64,000 bases of DNA from Ancylobacter gelatini. GTDB lineage: Bacteria; Pseudomonadota; Alphaproteobacteria; Rhizobiales; Xanthobacteraceae. This document shows, piece by piece, positions 27,701 to 40,700 of the stretch (position 1 is the stretch's first letter; each line of letters opens with the position of its first letter). The DNA lies in NCBI RefSeq assembly GCF_022601675.1, contig NZ_JAKVIL010000012.1, forward strand, positions 107,792 to 171,791. Direction: 5' to 3'. The notes below the pieces were generated by a model. That model was not told the origin of the DNA. It worked only from the letters and a program-made list of their open reading frames with translations, and did not search any database. The position numbers were made by a program, and so were the translations under genes.

Positions 27701-29964
27701 AGCGGCAGGCCGTTCTTTTCCGCGAACATCTTGAGCTGCGGACGGATGGTGGCGAGTTCGGTCGAGCCGGACAACAGCGTCTCCACCAGCGCGGTGGCGG
27801 CGGAGAGGTCGAGGTCGAGGAACATCGCCTTCACCGGGCCGAACGAGGCCGGCGACAGCGACAGCTTGCGATAGCCGATGGCGGCCAGCGCCAGCGCCTC
27901 CAGCGGGCGCGAGGCAAGTTCGCCGCAAAGCGTCACCGCCTTGCCGCGGGCCTCCGCCTTGTCGGCGATCAATTTGAGCGCCCGCAGCGCGGACGGGGAC
28001 AGCGCATCGAAGCGGTCGGCCACGCGGGCATTGCCGCGATCGGCCGCGAACAGGAACTGCACCAGGTCGTTGGACCCGACAGAGGCGAAGTCGACGCGCT
28101 CGAACAATTCGTCGAGCTGGAACAGCAGTGCCGGCACTTCCAGCATCACGCCGACCAGCACGCGCTCGGGCAGGCCGTGGCCGTGGCGGCGCAGATGGGT
28201 GAGCTCACGCTCGACGATGTGGCGGGCGCGGTCGAATTCCTCCACCGCGGAAACCATCGGGAAGATCAGTCGCAATTCGCGGCCGATCGCGGCCTTGAGC
28301 AGGGCCCGTATCTGGCTGCGCAGCAGGCCCGGCCGGTCCAGCCCGAGGCGGATGGCACGCCAGCCAAGCGCCGGGTTCTCCTCCTCGATGGCGCGCATAT
28401 AGGGCAGCACCTTGTCGCCGCCGATATCGAGGGTGCGAAAGACCACCGGCCGCTCGCCGGCCGCGTCCAGCACCGCGCGATAGAGCTTGAGTTGCTCATT
28501 GGTGCGCGGGAAGGCCGAGGCGATCATGAACTGCAATTCGGTGCGGAACAGACCGATGCCCGAGGCGCCCGTCTCCGCGATATGCGGCAGGTCGACCAGA
28601 AGGCCGGCATTCAGATTGAGGTCGATGGTCACACCGTCGCGGGTGACGGTCGGGCGGTCGCGCAGCGCCGCATACTGTTCCAGCCGCTTGGCGCGGAATC
28701 GCACCTTTTCGACATAGGCTTCCTCGACATCGGCGGGCGGGCGCACATGCGCCTCGCCCGACACGCCGTCGACGATGATCGAATCGCCGGGATCGACGAG
28801 CCCGACAATGTTCTCGACATGGCCGACCGCCGCGATGTTGAGCGCGCGGGCGACGATGGTGAGGTGACTGGTCGCCGCGCCTTCCTCCAGCACCAGGCCG
28901 CGTATGCGCGTGCGGTCATAGTCCAGCAGCGCGGCCGGGCTCATGTTGCGGGCGATGATGATCGCGTTGTCCGGCAGCTTCACCTGCTCGGGGCCGCCGG
29001 CGCGGCCGGTGAGCTGGCGCAGCAGGCGGTTGGCCAGATCGTCGAGATCGTGCATCCGCTCGCGCAGGTAAGGATCGGTCATGCGCAGCATGCGGGCGCG
29101 GGTGTCGGACTGGACGCGTTCCACCGCGCCTTCCGCCGTCAACCCTGTCATGATCGCCTCGCGCATGCGGGTGATCCAGCCGCGGTCATGGGCGAACATG
29201 CGGTAGGTTTCGAGAATGTCGCGATGCTCGCCGACGCGGGCGACTCCCTCGTCCTCCAGCATGATGTCGATCGAAGTGCGCAGCGTCTCTACCGCGCCAT
29301 CCAGCCGCTTCAACTCGCCCGGTACGTCGTCGGCGATGACCTTGGTTACCTCGATGCGCGGTTCGTGCAGCACGACATGGCCGAGGCCGATGCCGTCGGA
29401 CAAGGCGAGGCCCTTGAGGTGAAGCGGGCGGCGGGCGGCGGGCTCGGCGCCGGGCGGGGCGAGCGCAGTCAGTTCGCCGGAGGCAATGATTTCCGCCAGC
29501 ACCATCGCCGTGGTCTGGAGCGCCTCGATTTCCTCTTCGGTATAGGAGCGATGGGCGCGGTTCTGCACCACCAGCACGCCGAGCGTGTTGCCCGCGCGCA
29601 GGATCGGCACGCCGAGGAACGAGTGGTAGATTTCCTCGCCCGTCTCCGGCCGATAGGAGAAGGCGGGGTGCGCCTGCGCGTTGGACAGGCTGATCGGCTC
29701 GGCCTCGCGGGCGACAGTGCCGACGAGGCCCTCGTCGATGCGCATCACCGTGAGATGGACCGCGGTGCGGTTCAGGCCCTCGGTGGCATAAAGTTCCAGC
29801 GTGCCGTCGACACGCAGGACATAGACCGAGCACACCTCGGCCACCATGTTGGCCGCGATCAGCACCACGATCTTGTCGAGGCGGTCCTGCGCGCTGACCG
29901 GTTCCGCCATGACTTCGCGGAGCCGTCTCAGCAGCACGCGGGGACCGCCGAGCGCGCCTCGCAT
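27697..29964 (-). CDS. ptsP: Phosphoenolpyruvate-protein phosphotransferase PtsP (EI-Ntr)
   Basis: EI-Ntr is the first enzyme of the nitrogen-related phosphotransferase chain (EI-Ntr to NPr to EIIA-Ntr), which signals nitrogen and carbon state. The 755-aa product has an N-terminal GAF domain (about 20-160) and the full PTS enzyme I body. The phosphohistidine is His367 in [16 protein letters not shown]-binding blocks include [54 protein letters not shown] and LCGELASRP. It sits between lysC and prfA, overlapping the latter. Confidence 0.97.
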
Positions 29965-30048
29965 CGGCCGTCCTCAAATTCCGGGGCGCATCCCGGTTCC
30001 GTCAATCACTGGCAAGCGCGGCCCGAAGGCCGCGCCGCCGATTCCACC

Positions 30049-31302
30049 TCAGGCGGCGTCCAGCCCGTATACCGAATGCAGCGTTCGCACGGCAAGTTCG
30101 GTGTAAGCCGCATCGATCAGCACCGAGATCTTGATCTCGGAGGTCGAGATGGCGCGGATATTGATGCCGCGCTCGGAAAGCGCCTGGAACGCCCGGGCCG
30201 CAACGCCGGCATGCGAGCGCATGCCGATGCCGATGACCGAGATTTTCACCACGTCAGTGGCGCCTTCGATGCTCTCATAGCCGATGTCGTCGTGCACATC
30301 GGCAAGCGCGACCTTCGCGCGCTCGAAATCGGTGGTGGGCACGGTGAAGGTGATGTCGGTGAAGCCTTCTGCCGAAATGTTCTGCACGATCATGTCGACA
30401 TTGATGTTGGCTTCCGCCAGCGGCACGAACACGCGGGCGGCGATGCCCGGCTTGTCCGGCACGCGACGAATGCTGACCTGTGCCTCGTCTCGCGCGAAGG
30501 CGATGCCGGTGACGACTTCACTCTCCACGATTTCCTCCTCGTCGCAAATCAGGGTTCCCGGCGGGTCGCCGGCAGTCTTGAGTTCCGGGGCGTCCGGGTC
30601 GGTGAAGCTGGAGCGCACGAAGGTGCGCACCTTGTGCACCATCGCAAGCTCCACCGAACGCACCTGGAGCACCTTGGCGCCGAGCGATGCCATTTCCAGC
30701 ATTTCCTCGAACGCGATCTTATCCATGCGCTTGGCCTTGGGCACGATGCGCGGATCGGTTGTGTAGACGCCATCCACATCGGTGTAGATGTCGCAGCGGT
30801 CGGCCTTGATGCCGGCGGCGACCGCCACCGCGCTGGTGTCCGAACCGCCGCGCCCCAGCGTGGTGAGGCGCCCGCTCGGCAGGTGCATGCCCTGGAAGCC
30901 GGCGATCACGGCCACTTCGCCATCCTCGAAGCGCTTGATGATCTCCTCGCCATTCACGTCGAGGATGCGCGCGGCCCCATGGGCGTCGTCGGTCGAGATC
31001 GGCAGTTGCCAGCCCTGCCAGGAGCGGGCGGAGATCCCCATGTCCTGCAGCGCGATGGCCAGGAGGCCGGACGTCACCTGCTCGCCCGAGGCAACGATCG
31101 CGTCATATTCGCGCGCATCGTGCAGCACGGCGGTCTCGCGGCACCAGGCGACCAGTTCGTTGGTCTTGCCGGACATCGCCGACACTACCACCGCGACCTG
31201 ATGGCCGGCTTCGACCTCGCGTTTGACGTGCCGCGCCACGTTGCGAATGCGCTCCACGTTCGCGACGGACGTGCCGCCGAACTTCATCACCAGACGTGCC
31301 AT
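30049..31302 (-). CDS. lysC: Aspartate kinase LysC
   Basis: Aspartate kinase makes aspartyl phosphate, the entry to lysine, methionine, threonine and diaminopimelate synthesis. The 417-aa product has the kinase motif [14 protein letters not shown], the block [17 protein letters not shown], and two C-terminal ACT domains (from about residue 265: [14 protein letters not shown] and [19 protein letters not shown]) for feedback control by lysine or threonine. ATG 31302 fits the family. It is divergent from ubiG with a 167-nt control region and leads the ptsP-prfA-prmC series. Confidence 0.97.
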   Translation of the reverse strand: MARLVMKFGGTSVANVERIRNVARHVKREVEAGHQVAVVVSAMSGKTNELVAWCRETAVLHDAREYDAIVASGEQVTSGLLAIALQDMGISARSWQGWQLPISTDDAHGAARILDVNGEEIIKRFEDGEVAVIAGFQGMHLPSGRLTTLGRGGSDTSAVAVAAGIKADRCDIYTDVDGVYTTDPRIVPKAKRMDKIAFEEMLEMASLGAKVLQVRSVELAMVHKVRTFVRSSFTDPDAPELKTAGDPPGTLICDEEEIVESEVVTGIAFARDEAQVSIRRVPDKPGIAARVFVPLAEANINVDMIVQNISAEGFTDITFTVPTTDFERAKVALADVHDDIGYESIEGATDVVKISVIGIGMRSHAGVAARAFQALSERGINIRAISTSEIKISVLIDAAYTELAVRTLHSVYGLDAA

Positions 31303-31469
31303 GGGATTGAAAACCGTATCACTTGTTCTTTTGTCGGGACCGGGGCAACAGGGATCCCCCGATCGAAAAGGCGCGTATACATATCGGCGTCGCGCCGACA
31401 CCGCAACGGGAGCCGTTGCGCTTCGCGCAAGCTTGGAATTCTTCACGGGAACGCCGGAAGGAACGCCCG

Positions 31470-32216
31470 ATGACCGACGCCGCCACCTCCACCGTCGATC
31501 CCCGCGAGGTCGAGCGTTTCGCCGCACTGGCCGCCGAATGGTGGAATCCGCGCGGCAAGATGCGGGTGCTGCACAAGTTCAACCCGGTCCGCCTTGCCTG
31601 GCTGCGCGAGAAGCTGGTGGCGCATTTCGGCCGCGATCCGCGGAGCCTGCGCCCGCTCGCCGGGCTGCGCCTGCTCGATATCGGCTGCGGCGGCGGGCTG
31701 ATCGCCGAGCCGCTGGCGCGGATGGGGGCGAGCGTCGTCGCCATCGATCCGGCGGAGCGCAACATCGCGATTGCCAGCCTCCATGCCCGCGAGAGCGGGG
31801 TGGAGGTCGACTATCGCGCCACCACCGCCGAGGCGCTGGCCGATGCCGGCGAGCGCTTCGACGTGGTGCTGGCGATGGAAGTGGTCGAGCATGTCGCCGA
31901 TATCGGCCTGTTCCTCGCGCGCGCCGGCGAGATGGTGAAGCCGGGCGGGCTGATGGCGGCGGCGACGCTGAATCGCACCAAGCGTTCCTTCGCCCTCGCC
32001 ATCGTCGGCGCGGAATATGTGCTGGGCTGGCTGCCGCGCGGCACCCATGACTGGAACCGCTTCGTCACCCCGGACGAACTGGCCTCGGCTCTTGAGGCCT
32101 CCGGCCTTAGCGTGCTGGAACGCGAGGGCGTGGTGTTCAACCCGCTCGCTGACGAGTGGCGTCGCGCGCCCGACGTCTCGGTGAATTACATGATGCTGGC
32201 CGGGCGGCCCGCGTAG
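31470..32216 (+). CDS. ubiG: Ubiquinone biosynthesis O-methyltransferase UbiG
   Basis: UbiG catalyses both O-methylation steps of ubiquinone synthesis. The 248-aa product begins [20 protein letters not shown], then has [22 protein letters not shown], the SAM motif [27 protein letters not shown] and [12 protein letters not shown], all diagnostic. ATG 31470 follows GGAAGGAAC. It is divergent from lysC, an arrangement also seen in other Rhizobiales. Confidence 0.96.
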   Translation: MTDAATSTVDPREVERFAALAAEWWNPRGKMRVLHKFNPVRLAWLREKLVAHFGRDPRSLRPLAGLRLLDIGCGGGLIAEPLARMGASVVAIDPAERNIAIASLHARESGVEVDYRATTAEALADAGERFDVVLAMEVVEHVADIGLFLARAGEMVKPGGLMAAATLNRTKRSFALAIVGAEYVLGWLPRGTHDWNRFVTPDELASALEASGLSVLEREGVVFNPLADEWRRAPDVSVNYMMLAGRPA

Positions 32217-32304
32217 CGGACCCCGACGCAAAAATCCGGCAGTTTCCTGAAGGTAATCGGGAACTGCGATCGTTCTTGGAGCTTGTTGGGCAGTCTCAAC
32301 CGGG

Positions 32305-33576
32305 GTGCCGTCCATGGCTGCCGTTTCCTCCCTCGTCGCGCTCGCCTCGCTCAACCTGTTTCTGTCGGATGTGCGTGACGGGCTTGGACCCTTTCTCGGC
32401 GTCTTCCTTCAGCAGAAGCACTGGAGCCCCGGCGAGATCGGGCTGGTGATGACGCTCGGCGGTCTCGCGGGCATGGTCGCCACCGTGCCGATGGGAGCGC
32501 TGGTGGATTCGAGCCGCGCCAAACGGGCGATCGTGGTGATCGGATCGGCGGTCGTGATCGCCGCCTCGATAGCGATCCTGCTGGCGCCGAGCTTCGGCGT
32601 GGTCGCGCTGGCGCAGGGCGTGAACGGCATCGCCGCTGCCGCGCTCGGCCCCGCCGTGGCCGGCATCACGCTGGGATTGGTGGGGCCGGCGGGCTTCGAC
32701 CGGCAGCTCGGCCGCAACGAGGCGTTCAATCACGCCGGCAATATTCTCGCGGCGGTGCTCGCGGGCGTGCTGGGCTGGTGGCTCGGCCTTCCCGCGGTGT
32801 TCGCGCTGATGGCGGCGATGGCGGTGGGCTCGGTGCTCTCGGTTCTGGCGATCCGGGCGGGCGATATCGATCACGAGGCGGCGCGCGGCATGGCGCCGGG
32901 GAGGCAGGGCGACGGTGGCCACGCGGAAGGCTGGCGGCGGCTGCTGGCGGATCGGCGGCTGCTGGTGCTGGCTCTCACCCTCGCTCTGTTCCATCTCGGC
33001 AATGGCGCGATGCTTCCGCTGTTCGGACAGGGCATGGTCGCGCGCGGAGCCGGGGACCCCTCCGCCCTGACCGCGCTCACCGTGGTGGTGGCGCAGGCGA
33101 CCATGATCCCGATGGCGCTGCTGGCCGCGCGCCTTGCCCAGACCCAGGGCTACCGGCTGGTGCTCATCATCGCGCTTGCGGCGCTGCCGCTGCGCGGCCT
33201 GATCGCGGCGGCAGCGACGGAGTGGGACCTCGGCTTCGGGCTCTATCCCGTGCAGATCCTCGACGGCGTCGGTGCCGGCCTCTTGGGCGTCGCCACGCCG
33301 GGAATCGTCGCGCGCATCCTCCAGGGCACAGGACGTTTCAATGTCGGGCTGGGGCTGGTGATGACCGCCCAGGGCATCGGGGCGGCGCTGTCCACGACGC
33401 TGGCGGGCTTCGTCGCCCAATATGCCGGCTATGCCGCTGCGTTTCTGGTGCTCGGCGGCGCGGCGCTGGTGGCGGCCGCTACCTATCTCATCGGAGGCGC
33501 GCCGGGCGGCGGGCCCGCTGGCGCGCGGGAGGGCGATGCTGCCGGCGACCTCGCCACCGGAAAAATCGCGGCTTGA
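32305..33576 (+). CDS. Major facilitator superfamily transporter
   Basis: The 423-aa product is a 12-span MFS protein with the typical loop 2-3 motif (MVATVPMGALVDSSRAKRAI in outline) and the central cytoplasmic loop near residues 190-210. The start MAAVSSLVALASLNLFLSDVRDGLGPFLG resembles MFS exporters of unknown substrate found in Rhizobiales; only the segment SDVRDGLGPFLG is noteworthy. No regulator or enzyme gene is adjacent to suggest a substrate. It stands between ubiG and clpB. Confidence 0.85.
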   Translation: MPSMAAVSSLVALASLNLFLSDVRDGLGPFLGVFLQQKHWSPGEIGLVMTLGGLAGMVATVPMGALVDSSRAKRAIVVIGSAVVIAASIAILLAPSFGVVALAQGVNGIAAAALGPAVAGITLGLVGPAGFDRQLGRNEAFNHAGNILAAVLAGVLGWWLGLPAVFALMAAMAVGSVLSVLAIRAGDIDHEAARGMAPGRQGDGGHAEGWRRLLADRRLLVLALTLALFHLGNGAMLPLFGQGMVARGAGDPSALTALTVVVAQATMIPMALLAARLAQTQGYRLVLIIALAALPLRGLIAAAATEWDLGFGLYPVQILDGVGAGLLGVATPGIVARILQGTGRFNVGLGLVMTAQGIGAALSTTLAGFVAQYAGYAAAFLVLGGAALVAAATYLIGGAPGGGPAGAREGDAAGDLATGKIAA

Positions 33577-33737
33577 TCCGCCGCAAAGCCCTTCCGTTGC
33601 CGATCGGTCACACTACATGAGAACCAGCGGATCGCCGTATCGGGGTCCGCCGCGGCGGCCGGGATACGGGCGCCGTCATCCCGCATGACCGTTCGTGCCT
33701 CAGGAGAGGGCGGATGGGAGGGTCTGGAGGGTACGAC

Positions 33738-36365
<2,628 letters not shown>

Positions 36366-36390
36366 TCGTGGCCTGTCCGCCGACCAACAA

Positions 36391-36422
36391 AAAGGGCGCC
36401 GTGCAAACGGCGCCCTTTGCTT
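36391..36422. terminator. Bidirectional terminator between clpB and galU
   Basis: AAAGGGCGCCGT (36391-36402) pairs over 12 bp with ACGGCGCCCTTT (36407-36418) around a GCAA loop. It separates convergent clpB and galU. Confidence 0.88.
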
Positions 36423-36451
36423 TATCCGCGGTCATCGTGGGGCTGGCGGCC

Positions 36452-37342
36452 TCACCCCTTCGCCAGCAGCGCGTCGAGCTCCGGGCGGAAGGTATCGGCG
36501 ATATCGGGGCGCGAGAGGGCGTAGGCGACATTGGCCATCAGGAAGCCGAGCTTCGAGCCGCAGTCATAGATCGATCCGTCAAAGGTCACGCTGTAGAAAT
36601 CCTGCTTCTGCGCCAGCTTCAGCATGGAATCGGTGAGCTGGATTTCGTTGCCGGCGCCGCGTTCCTGGCTTTCCAGCAGGTCGAAGATTTCCGGCTGCAG
36701 GATGTAGCGCCCGGAAATGGCGAGGTTGGACGGAGCAACCTCCTTCTTCGGCTTCTCGACCATCTTGCCGATCTTGTGGACGCCGTCGGCCACGGAGTCG
36801 CCGAGCCCGACAATGCCGTACTGGTCGGTCTGGTCCATCGGCACTTCATAGACCGCGAGGTGGTTGCCGCCGCCGGTCTTGCCATAAGCCTCGACCATCT
36901 GGGCGAGGCAGCCCTTGCCCCCGCGCGGCTTGTGCAGCATGTCCGGCAGCAGCAGCGCGAAGGGCTCGTTGCCGATGATGTCGCGGGCGCACCACACCGC
37001 ATGGCCGAGGCCGAGCGGAAGCTGCTGGCGGGTGAAGCTGGTCTTGCCCGGACCCATGGTCTCGGCACGCAGCGTATCGAGGAGCTGGTACTTGCCGCGC
37101 TCGGAGAGCGTCGCCTCCAGTTCGTACTGGCGGTCGAAATGATCCTCGATCACGCCCTTGTTGCGGCCGGTGACGAAGACGATGTGCTCGATGCCGGCGG
37201 CGCGCGCCTCATCGACAACGTGCTGCACGACGGGGCGGTCGACCACCGTCAGCATTTCCTTGGGAACGGCTTTGGTCGCGGGAAGAAAACGTGTGCCGAG
37301 GCCGGCCACCGGAAGAATAGCTTTGCGGATATGACTCGCCAT
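36452..37342 (-). CDS. galU: UTP-glucose-1-phosphate uridylyltransferase GalU
   Basis: GalU makes UDP-glucose for envelope and exopolysaccharide synthesis. The 296-aa product has the nucleotidyltransferase motif [20 protein letters not shown], followed by [26 protein letters not shown] and [20 protein letters not shown] with the catalytic lysine. Length is normal. The start ATG 37342 (MASHIRKAI) is family-typical; the frame is open upstream. It is divergent from the lytic transglycosylase gene. Confidence 0.96.
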   Translation of the reverse strand: MASHIRKAILPVAGLGTRFLPATKAVPKEMLTVVDRPVVQHVVDEARAAGIEHIVFVTGRNKGVIEDHFDRQYELEATLSERGKYQLLDTLRAETMGPGKTSFTRQQLPLGLGHAVWCARDIIGNEPFALLLPDMLHKPRGGKGCLAQMVEAYGKTGGGNHLAVYEVPMDQTDQYGIVGLGDSVADGVHKIGKMVEKPKKEVAPSNLAISGRYILQPEIFDLLESQERGAGNEIQLTDSMLKLAQKQDFYSVTFDGSIYDCGSKLGFLMANVAYALSRPDIADTFRPELDALLAKG

Positions 37343-37551
37343 TGGAAAACGTCGCCACCTTGGATTTAAACGAGCTGCGGAACGGAAGACTGCTAACGCA
37401 TGCAGCTTAACGTCTCCCTCACGAAGATGACAAACCTGTTGGCGGTCTCCCGGTTCCGGTACCGATTTCGCGGAATCTGACCCAGCGTTAAGCTCCTCGC
37501 AACCATGTCGTGCCCCTAATCCGGTCAAATGTCCGAGTTAGGGTTTGTGTC

Positions 37552-38910
37552 ATGAGTAATCGGACGGGCTCTCGCCGCCGCTTCTCCGGCGGCTTCGCGA
37601 TCGTCGCGCTGGCCGGGCTGTGCCTTGGCGGATGCGCGTCATCCGACGACATCACCGGCGCACTGGCGACACCCGCCGCCGCGCCGCGTCCGGCAGTGCC
37701 GGCCCGCGCGGCCGCCCCGGCGCCCGCTCCGCGTGCCGCCACCGGCTCAAGCCACCCCGACATGCATCCCACCGCTCTCGCCCGCGCCGAGGCAAATTTC
37801 AGCCGCTGCATCGCCGGGCTGGAGCCGAAAGCACGCGCTGCCGGCGTCTCGGCTGCCGGATTCCGGCGCTACACCGCCGGCCTGACGCCCGACATGACCA
37901 TCATGGAGAAGCTGCAGACACAGCCCGAATTCTCCCGCACCGCCGGCGACTACGTGAACATGCTGGTCTCCGAGACCCGCATCCAGAAGGGTCGTCAGGC
38001 CATGGCGCAGAACGCCGCCGTGTTCGAGGCGGTGGAGCGCACCTATGGCGTCGACAAATATGTCGTCGCCGCGATCTGGGGCATCGAGACCAATTACGGC
38101 AGCGCGCGCGGCTCCTATCAGGTGCTGCAGGCGACCGGCACGCTGGCCTGCGTCGGCCGGCGACAGGCCTATTTCCGCGACGAGTTCGTGGCCGCGCTGC
38201 GCATTCTCGACCGGGGCGATATTCCAGAGAGCCACCTCAAGGGCTCCTGGGCCGGCGCCTTCGGCCTCACCCAGTTCATGCCGACCGCCTTCCAGCGCGA
38301 CGCGGTGGACTTCGACGGCGACGGCCATCGCAACGTGGTGGACAGCGTGGCCGACGCCATGGGCTCCACCGCCAACAAGCTGAAGCGCGGCGGCTGGGTC
38401 GCTGGGCGCAGCTGGGGCTATGAGGTGGTGCTGCCGCGCGGCTTCAACTACCTGCTCGCCGACAAGCACGCGCAGAAGACCATGGCGCAATGGGCGGCGC
38501 TGGGCGTGCGCCGGCCGGAGGGGCGGCAGATGCCGCGCGGCGACGAGACCGCCTATCTGCTGCTGCCCGCTGGCGCCAAAGGACCGGCCTTCCTGATGAC
38601 CGGGAACTTCAAGGCGATCCTCTCCTATAATCCGGCCGATGCCTATGCGCTCGCCATCGGCCATCTTGCCGACCGGATCCGCGGCGGAGGTCCGTTCGTC
38701 CAGCCCTGGCCCGAGGACATGCGCGCCCTGTCGCGGGCCGAGCGCTCGGAACTGCAGCAGCGGCTTTCCGCGCGCGGCTATGATCCCGGCCCGGCCGACG
38801 GCGCGCTGGGCCAGAAGACGCGGGTCGCGGTGCGCGAATATCAGGTGAGTGTTGGCATGCTGCCCGATGGAATGGCCACCGGCGAGGTGCTGGACAGCCT
38901 GCGCAACTGA
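37552..38910 (+). CDS. MltB-type lytic murein transglycosylase with peptidoglycan-binding domain
   Basis: The 452-aa product is a predicted lipoprotein: basic start, hydrophobic core and lipobox LGGC. A Pro/Ala-rich linker (about 30-70) precedes the SLT2/MltB domain with the catalytic Glu179 in AIWGIETNYGSARGSYQ and the motifs GSWAGAFGLTQFMPTAF and DGDGHRNVVDSVADAMGS. A C-terminal peptidoglycan-binding domain (about 395-450, LQQRLSARGYDPGPADGALG) completes it. It cleaves glycan strands to 1,6-anhydro products in the periplasm. The frame is open to 37510, but ATG 37552 fits the lipoprotein signal. Confidence 0.93.
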   Translation: MSNRTGSRRRFSGGFAIVALAGLCLGGCASSDDITGALATPAAAPRPAVPARAAAPAPAPRAATGSSHPDMHPTALARAEANFSRCIAGLEPKARAAGVSAAGFRRYTAGLTPDMTIMEKLQTQPEFSRTAGDYVNMLVSETRIQKGRQAMAQNAAVFEAVERTYGVDKYVVAAIWGIETNYGSARGSYQVLQATGTLACVGRRQAYFRDEFVAALRILDRGDIPESHLKGSWAGAFGLTQFMPTAFQRDAVDFDGDGHRNVVDSVADAMGSTANKLKRGGWVAGRSWGYEVVLPRGFNYLLADKHAQKTMAQWAALGVRRPEGRQMPRGDETAYLLLPAGAKGPAFLMTGNFKAILSYNPADAYALAIGHLADRIRGGGPFVQPWPEDMRALSRAERSELQQRLSARGYDPGPADGALGQKTRVAVREYQVSVGMLPDGMATGEVLDSLRN

Positions 38911-39001
38911 TGCGCTCCCGGCTTTCCCGCCGGGGGTCTTGAATCAGCCGCGATATTGGTTCACCGCTACGTCGGCTCTCGCAGCACAAAGGCATTGAGA
39001 C

Positions 39002-40561
39002 GTGGCACGAAGCGGTGGCGCACGGTCCGGCATCGGGCTGGAAAGGGGACTGGTACGGCGTGTGGCCGTGCTCGGCCTCGTGCTGACCATGGGCCTCCCC
39101 TTCGCCGCTCCGGCCTCCGCGCAGAACGATTGGTTCCGGCCCCCGGTCGATATCGGCCAGTCGGGCGCGCGCAACGCGCAGCCTTCGCGGATCCAGCGCC
39201 AGCAGGCGCGCCCACAACCGCAGCAGGCCCGCCCGCAGCGCCAGCAAGCCGTTCGCCAGCAGGCGCGGCCGCGACAGCCCGAGCCCAAGAGGGTCTGGAC
39301 CCCGTTCCAGCCGCTGCTCGACCTGTTCAACCCGGACCCACCCCCGCGTCGCGCCGACTCGCCCTCGCGCGTGCCGAGCGAGCCCACCCAGGTCGCCCGC
39401 CCGCCGGTCATCGCCGCGCCGGCCGAGGTGCGGGGAGCGGTCTACGAGACCGCCGCCGCCGCGCGCGAGGCGGCCGAGGAGCCGATCGAGAGCATCGTGC
39501 TGGTGATTGGCGACGAGAACTCCGCCGCGCTCGCCCAGGGGCTCGCCGATATTTTCGCCAGCGACCGAAAGAAGGTCGCCGTGGTCGGTCGCAGCGAACC
39601 CGGATCGGGGTTGGCGCCTGGCAGTAAATTCGACTGGGTGCGCGGCGGCAGCGAACTGGCGCAGAGCCAGGACGCGAGCGTCGTGGTGCTGCTGGCCGGC
39701 GCCAACGACCTTGCGCCGATCGACGACCCCTCTGGACGCGCCGAATTGTTCGATGAACGCTGGCGCGAGATCTATGGCCGGCGCATTGATGATTTCCTGC
39801 TCGGGGTGAAGCTGCGCGGCCGGCCGGCGGTGATTGTCGGCCTGCCGCCGGTGGACGACACGGCCGCCGCCGAGCGCCATGCGCAATTCAATATGCTGCT
39901 CAAAGAGCGCGTGGAGCGGGCAGGCTTCGTGTTCGTCGAGGTGTGGGACGGGTTCGTCGACGAGAATGGCAAGTTCCTGATGTCCGGCCCCGATGTGGAC
40001 GGCCAGCGCCGCCGGCTGCGCTCGCCCGACGGCATAGGCTTCACCCGCGCGGGCGGCAAGAAGCTGGCCTTCTTCGTCGACAAGCAGCTCGATGACCTGC
40101 TGAGCCGAGAGGTGGCGCTGCCGGGCATGACCGTGCCGGAGCGTCCGTCGATCGTCGTGCTCTCGGGCGGAGCGGCGGCAGGTGCGCGCTCTCTCGCGGG
40201 CGGACCCGTGCCGGTGGTTGTCACGCCCGAGCCGGCCGAGCCGACAGCGCCGGACGGCGCGGCGCCTGATCCGGCGAAAGTGCTGACCAGCGGCGAGCCG
40301 CTGCCGGCCGTGCTCGGTCGCGTCGACGATTTTCGCTGGCCGGCCGGCCAGCCGACCGCGCTGATGCCCGAACCCGCAAGCCTCACCGAGGGGGCCGCGC
40401 CTGCGGCGGTGCCGGCATCGGCTCCGGCCGCCGGTACGGCTTCCGGTAACACCCCTGCCGCCGGCGGTGCTCCCGCCTCAGCTGACGCTCGTCCTGAGCC
40501 CGCTGAGCCGTTCTTCATGGCGCCGATGCCAACCACAGGCGTCGGAACGCGGACGCCCTGA
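39002..40561 (+). CDS. DUF459 (SGNH-fold) secreted protein, probably catalytically inactive
   Basis: The 519-aa product has a signal peptide (LGLVLTMGLPFAAPASA), a Gln/Arg/Pro-rich linker (about 55-95), a DUF459 SGNH domain (about 160-365) and a long Pro/Ala-rich tail. SGNH block III survives as AGANDLAPID. Block I reads VIGDENSAAL, with Glu172 where the nucleophilic Ser is expected, and block V reads DGIGFTRAGG, with Gly346 in place of the catalytic His. DUF459 genes sit beside lytic transglycosylase genes in Rhizobiales, as here, so a cell-wall role is likely but not proven. The GTG start at 39002 is uncertain. Confidence 0.85.
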   Translation: MARSGGARSGIGLERGLVRRVAVLGLVLTMGLPFAAPASAQNDWFRPPVDIGQSGARNAQPSRIQRQQARPQPQQARPQRQQAVRQQARPRQPEPKRVWTPFQPLLDLFNPDPPPRRADSPSRVPSEPTQVARPPVIAAPAEVRGAVYETAAAAREAAEEPIESIVLVIGDENSAALAQGLADIFASDRKKVAVVGRSEPGSGLAPGSKFDWVRGGSELAQSQDASVVVLLAGANDLAPIDDPSGRAELFDERWREIYGRRIDDFLLGVKLRGRPAVIVGLPPVDDTAAAERHAQFNMLLKERVERAGFVFVEVWDGFVDENGKFLMSGPDVDGQRRRLRSPDGIGFTRAGGKKLAFFVDKQLDDLLSREVALPGMTVPERPSIVVLSGGAAAGARSLAGGPVPVVVTPEPAEPTAPDGAAPDPAKVLTSGEPLPAVLGRVDDFRWPAGQPTALMPEPASLTEGAAPAAVPASAPAAGTASGNTPAAGGAPASADARPEPAEPFFMAPMPTTGVGTRTP

Positions 40562-40620
40562 GGCCGCTCGCTTTACCGCCGCTAGGCCCTTTCGCCGGCA
40601 CTGTGCGCGCGTTTGGGACC

Positions 40621-40677
40621 CCGACACTAAAAAACCCCGGATCGGCAGGCCGCCGATCCGGGGTTTTTTAGTGTCGG
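40621..40677. terminator. Perfect 26-bp hairpin, bidirectional terminator
   Basis: Left arm 40621-40646 and right arm 40652-40677 are exact reverse complements around a 5-nt loop. The inner part is GGATCGGC/GCCGATCC flanked by CCCC/GGGG, then a six-base A/T run that gives a terminator in both directions, and an outer 8-bp CCGACACT/AGTGTCGG extension. It lies between the convergent DUF459 gene and gltD. Confidence 0.9.
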
Positions 40678-40700
40678 TCAAACGGCTCAGCGTATCGACG

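Noticed and set aside
28177..31473. A 1098-codon plus-strand frame across ptsP and lysC.
   Set aside because: Antisense shadow of two well-recognised genes; composition is rich in His, Arg and Gly without domains.
32320..32340. TTTCCTCCC-like sequence at the start of the MFS gene, similar to the sRNA core.
   Set aside because: It is within coding sequence and lacks the hairpin, the GATTGGCGTCG loop motif, the promoter and the terminator.
33577..33737. Possible RpoH promoter upstream of clpB.
   Set aside because: CTTC and CTACAT-like elements are present at roughly the right distance but match the consensus poorly, unlike the hsp20 promoter.
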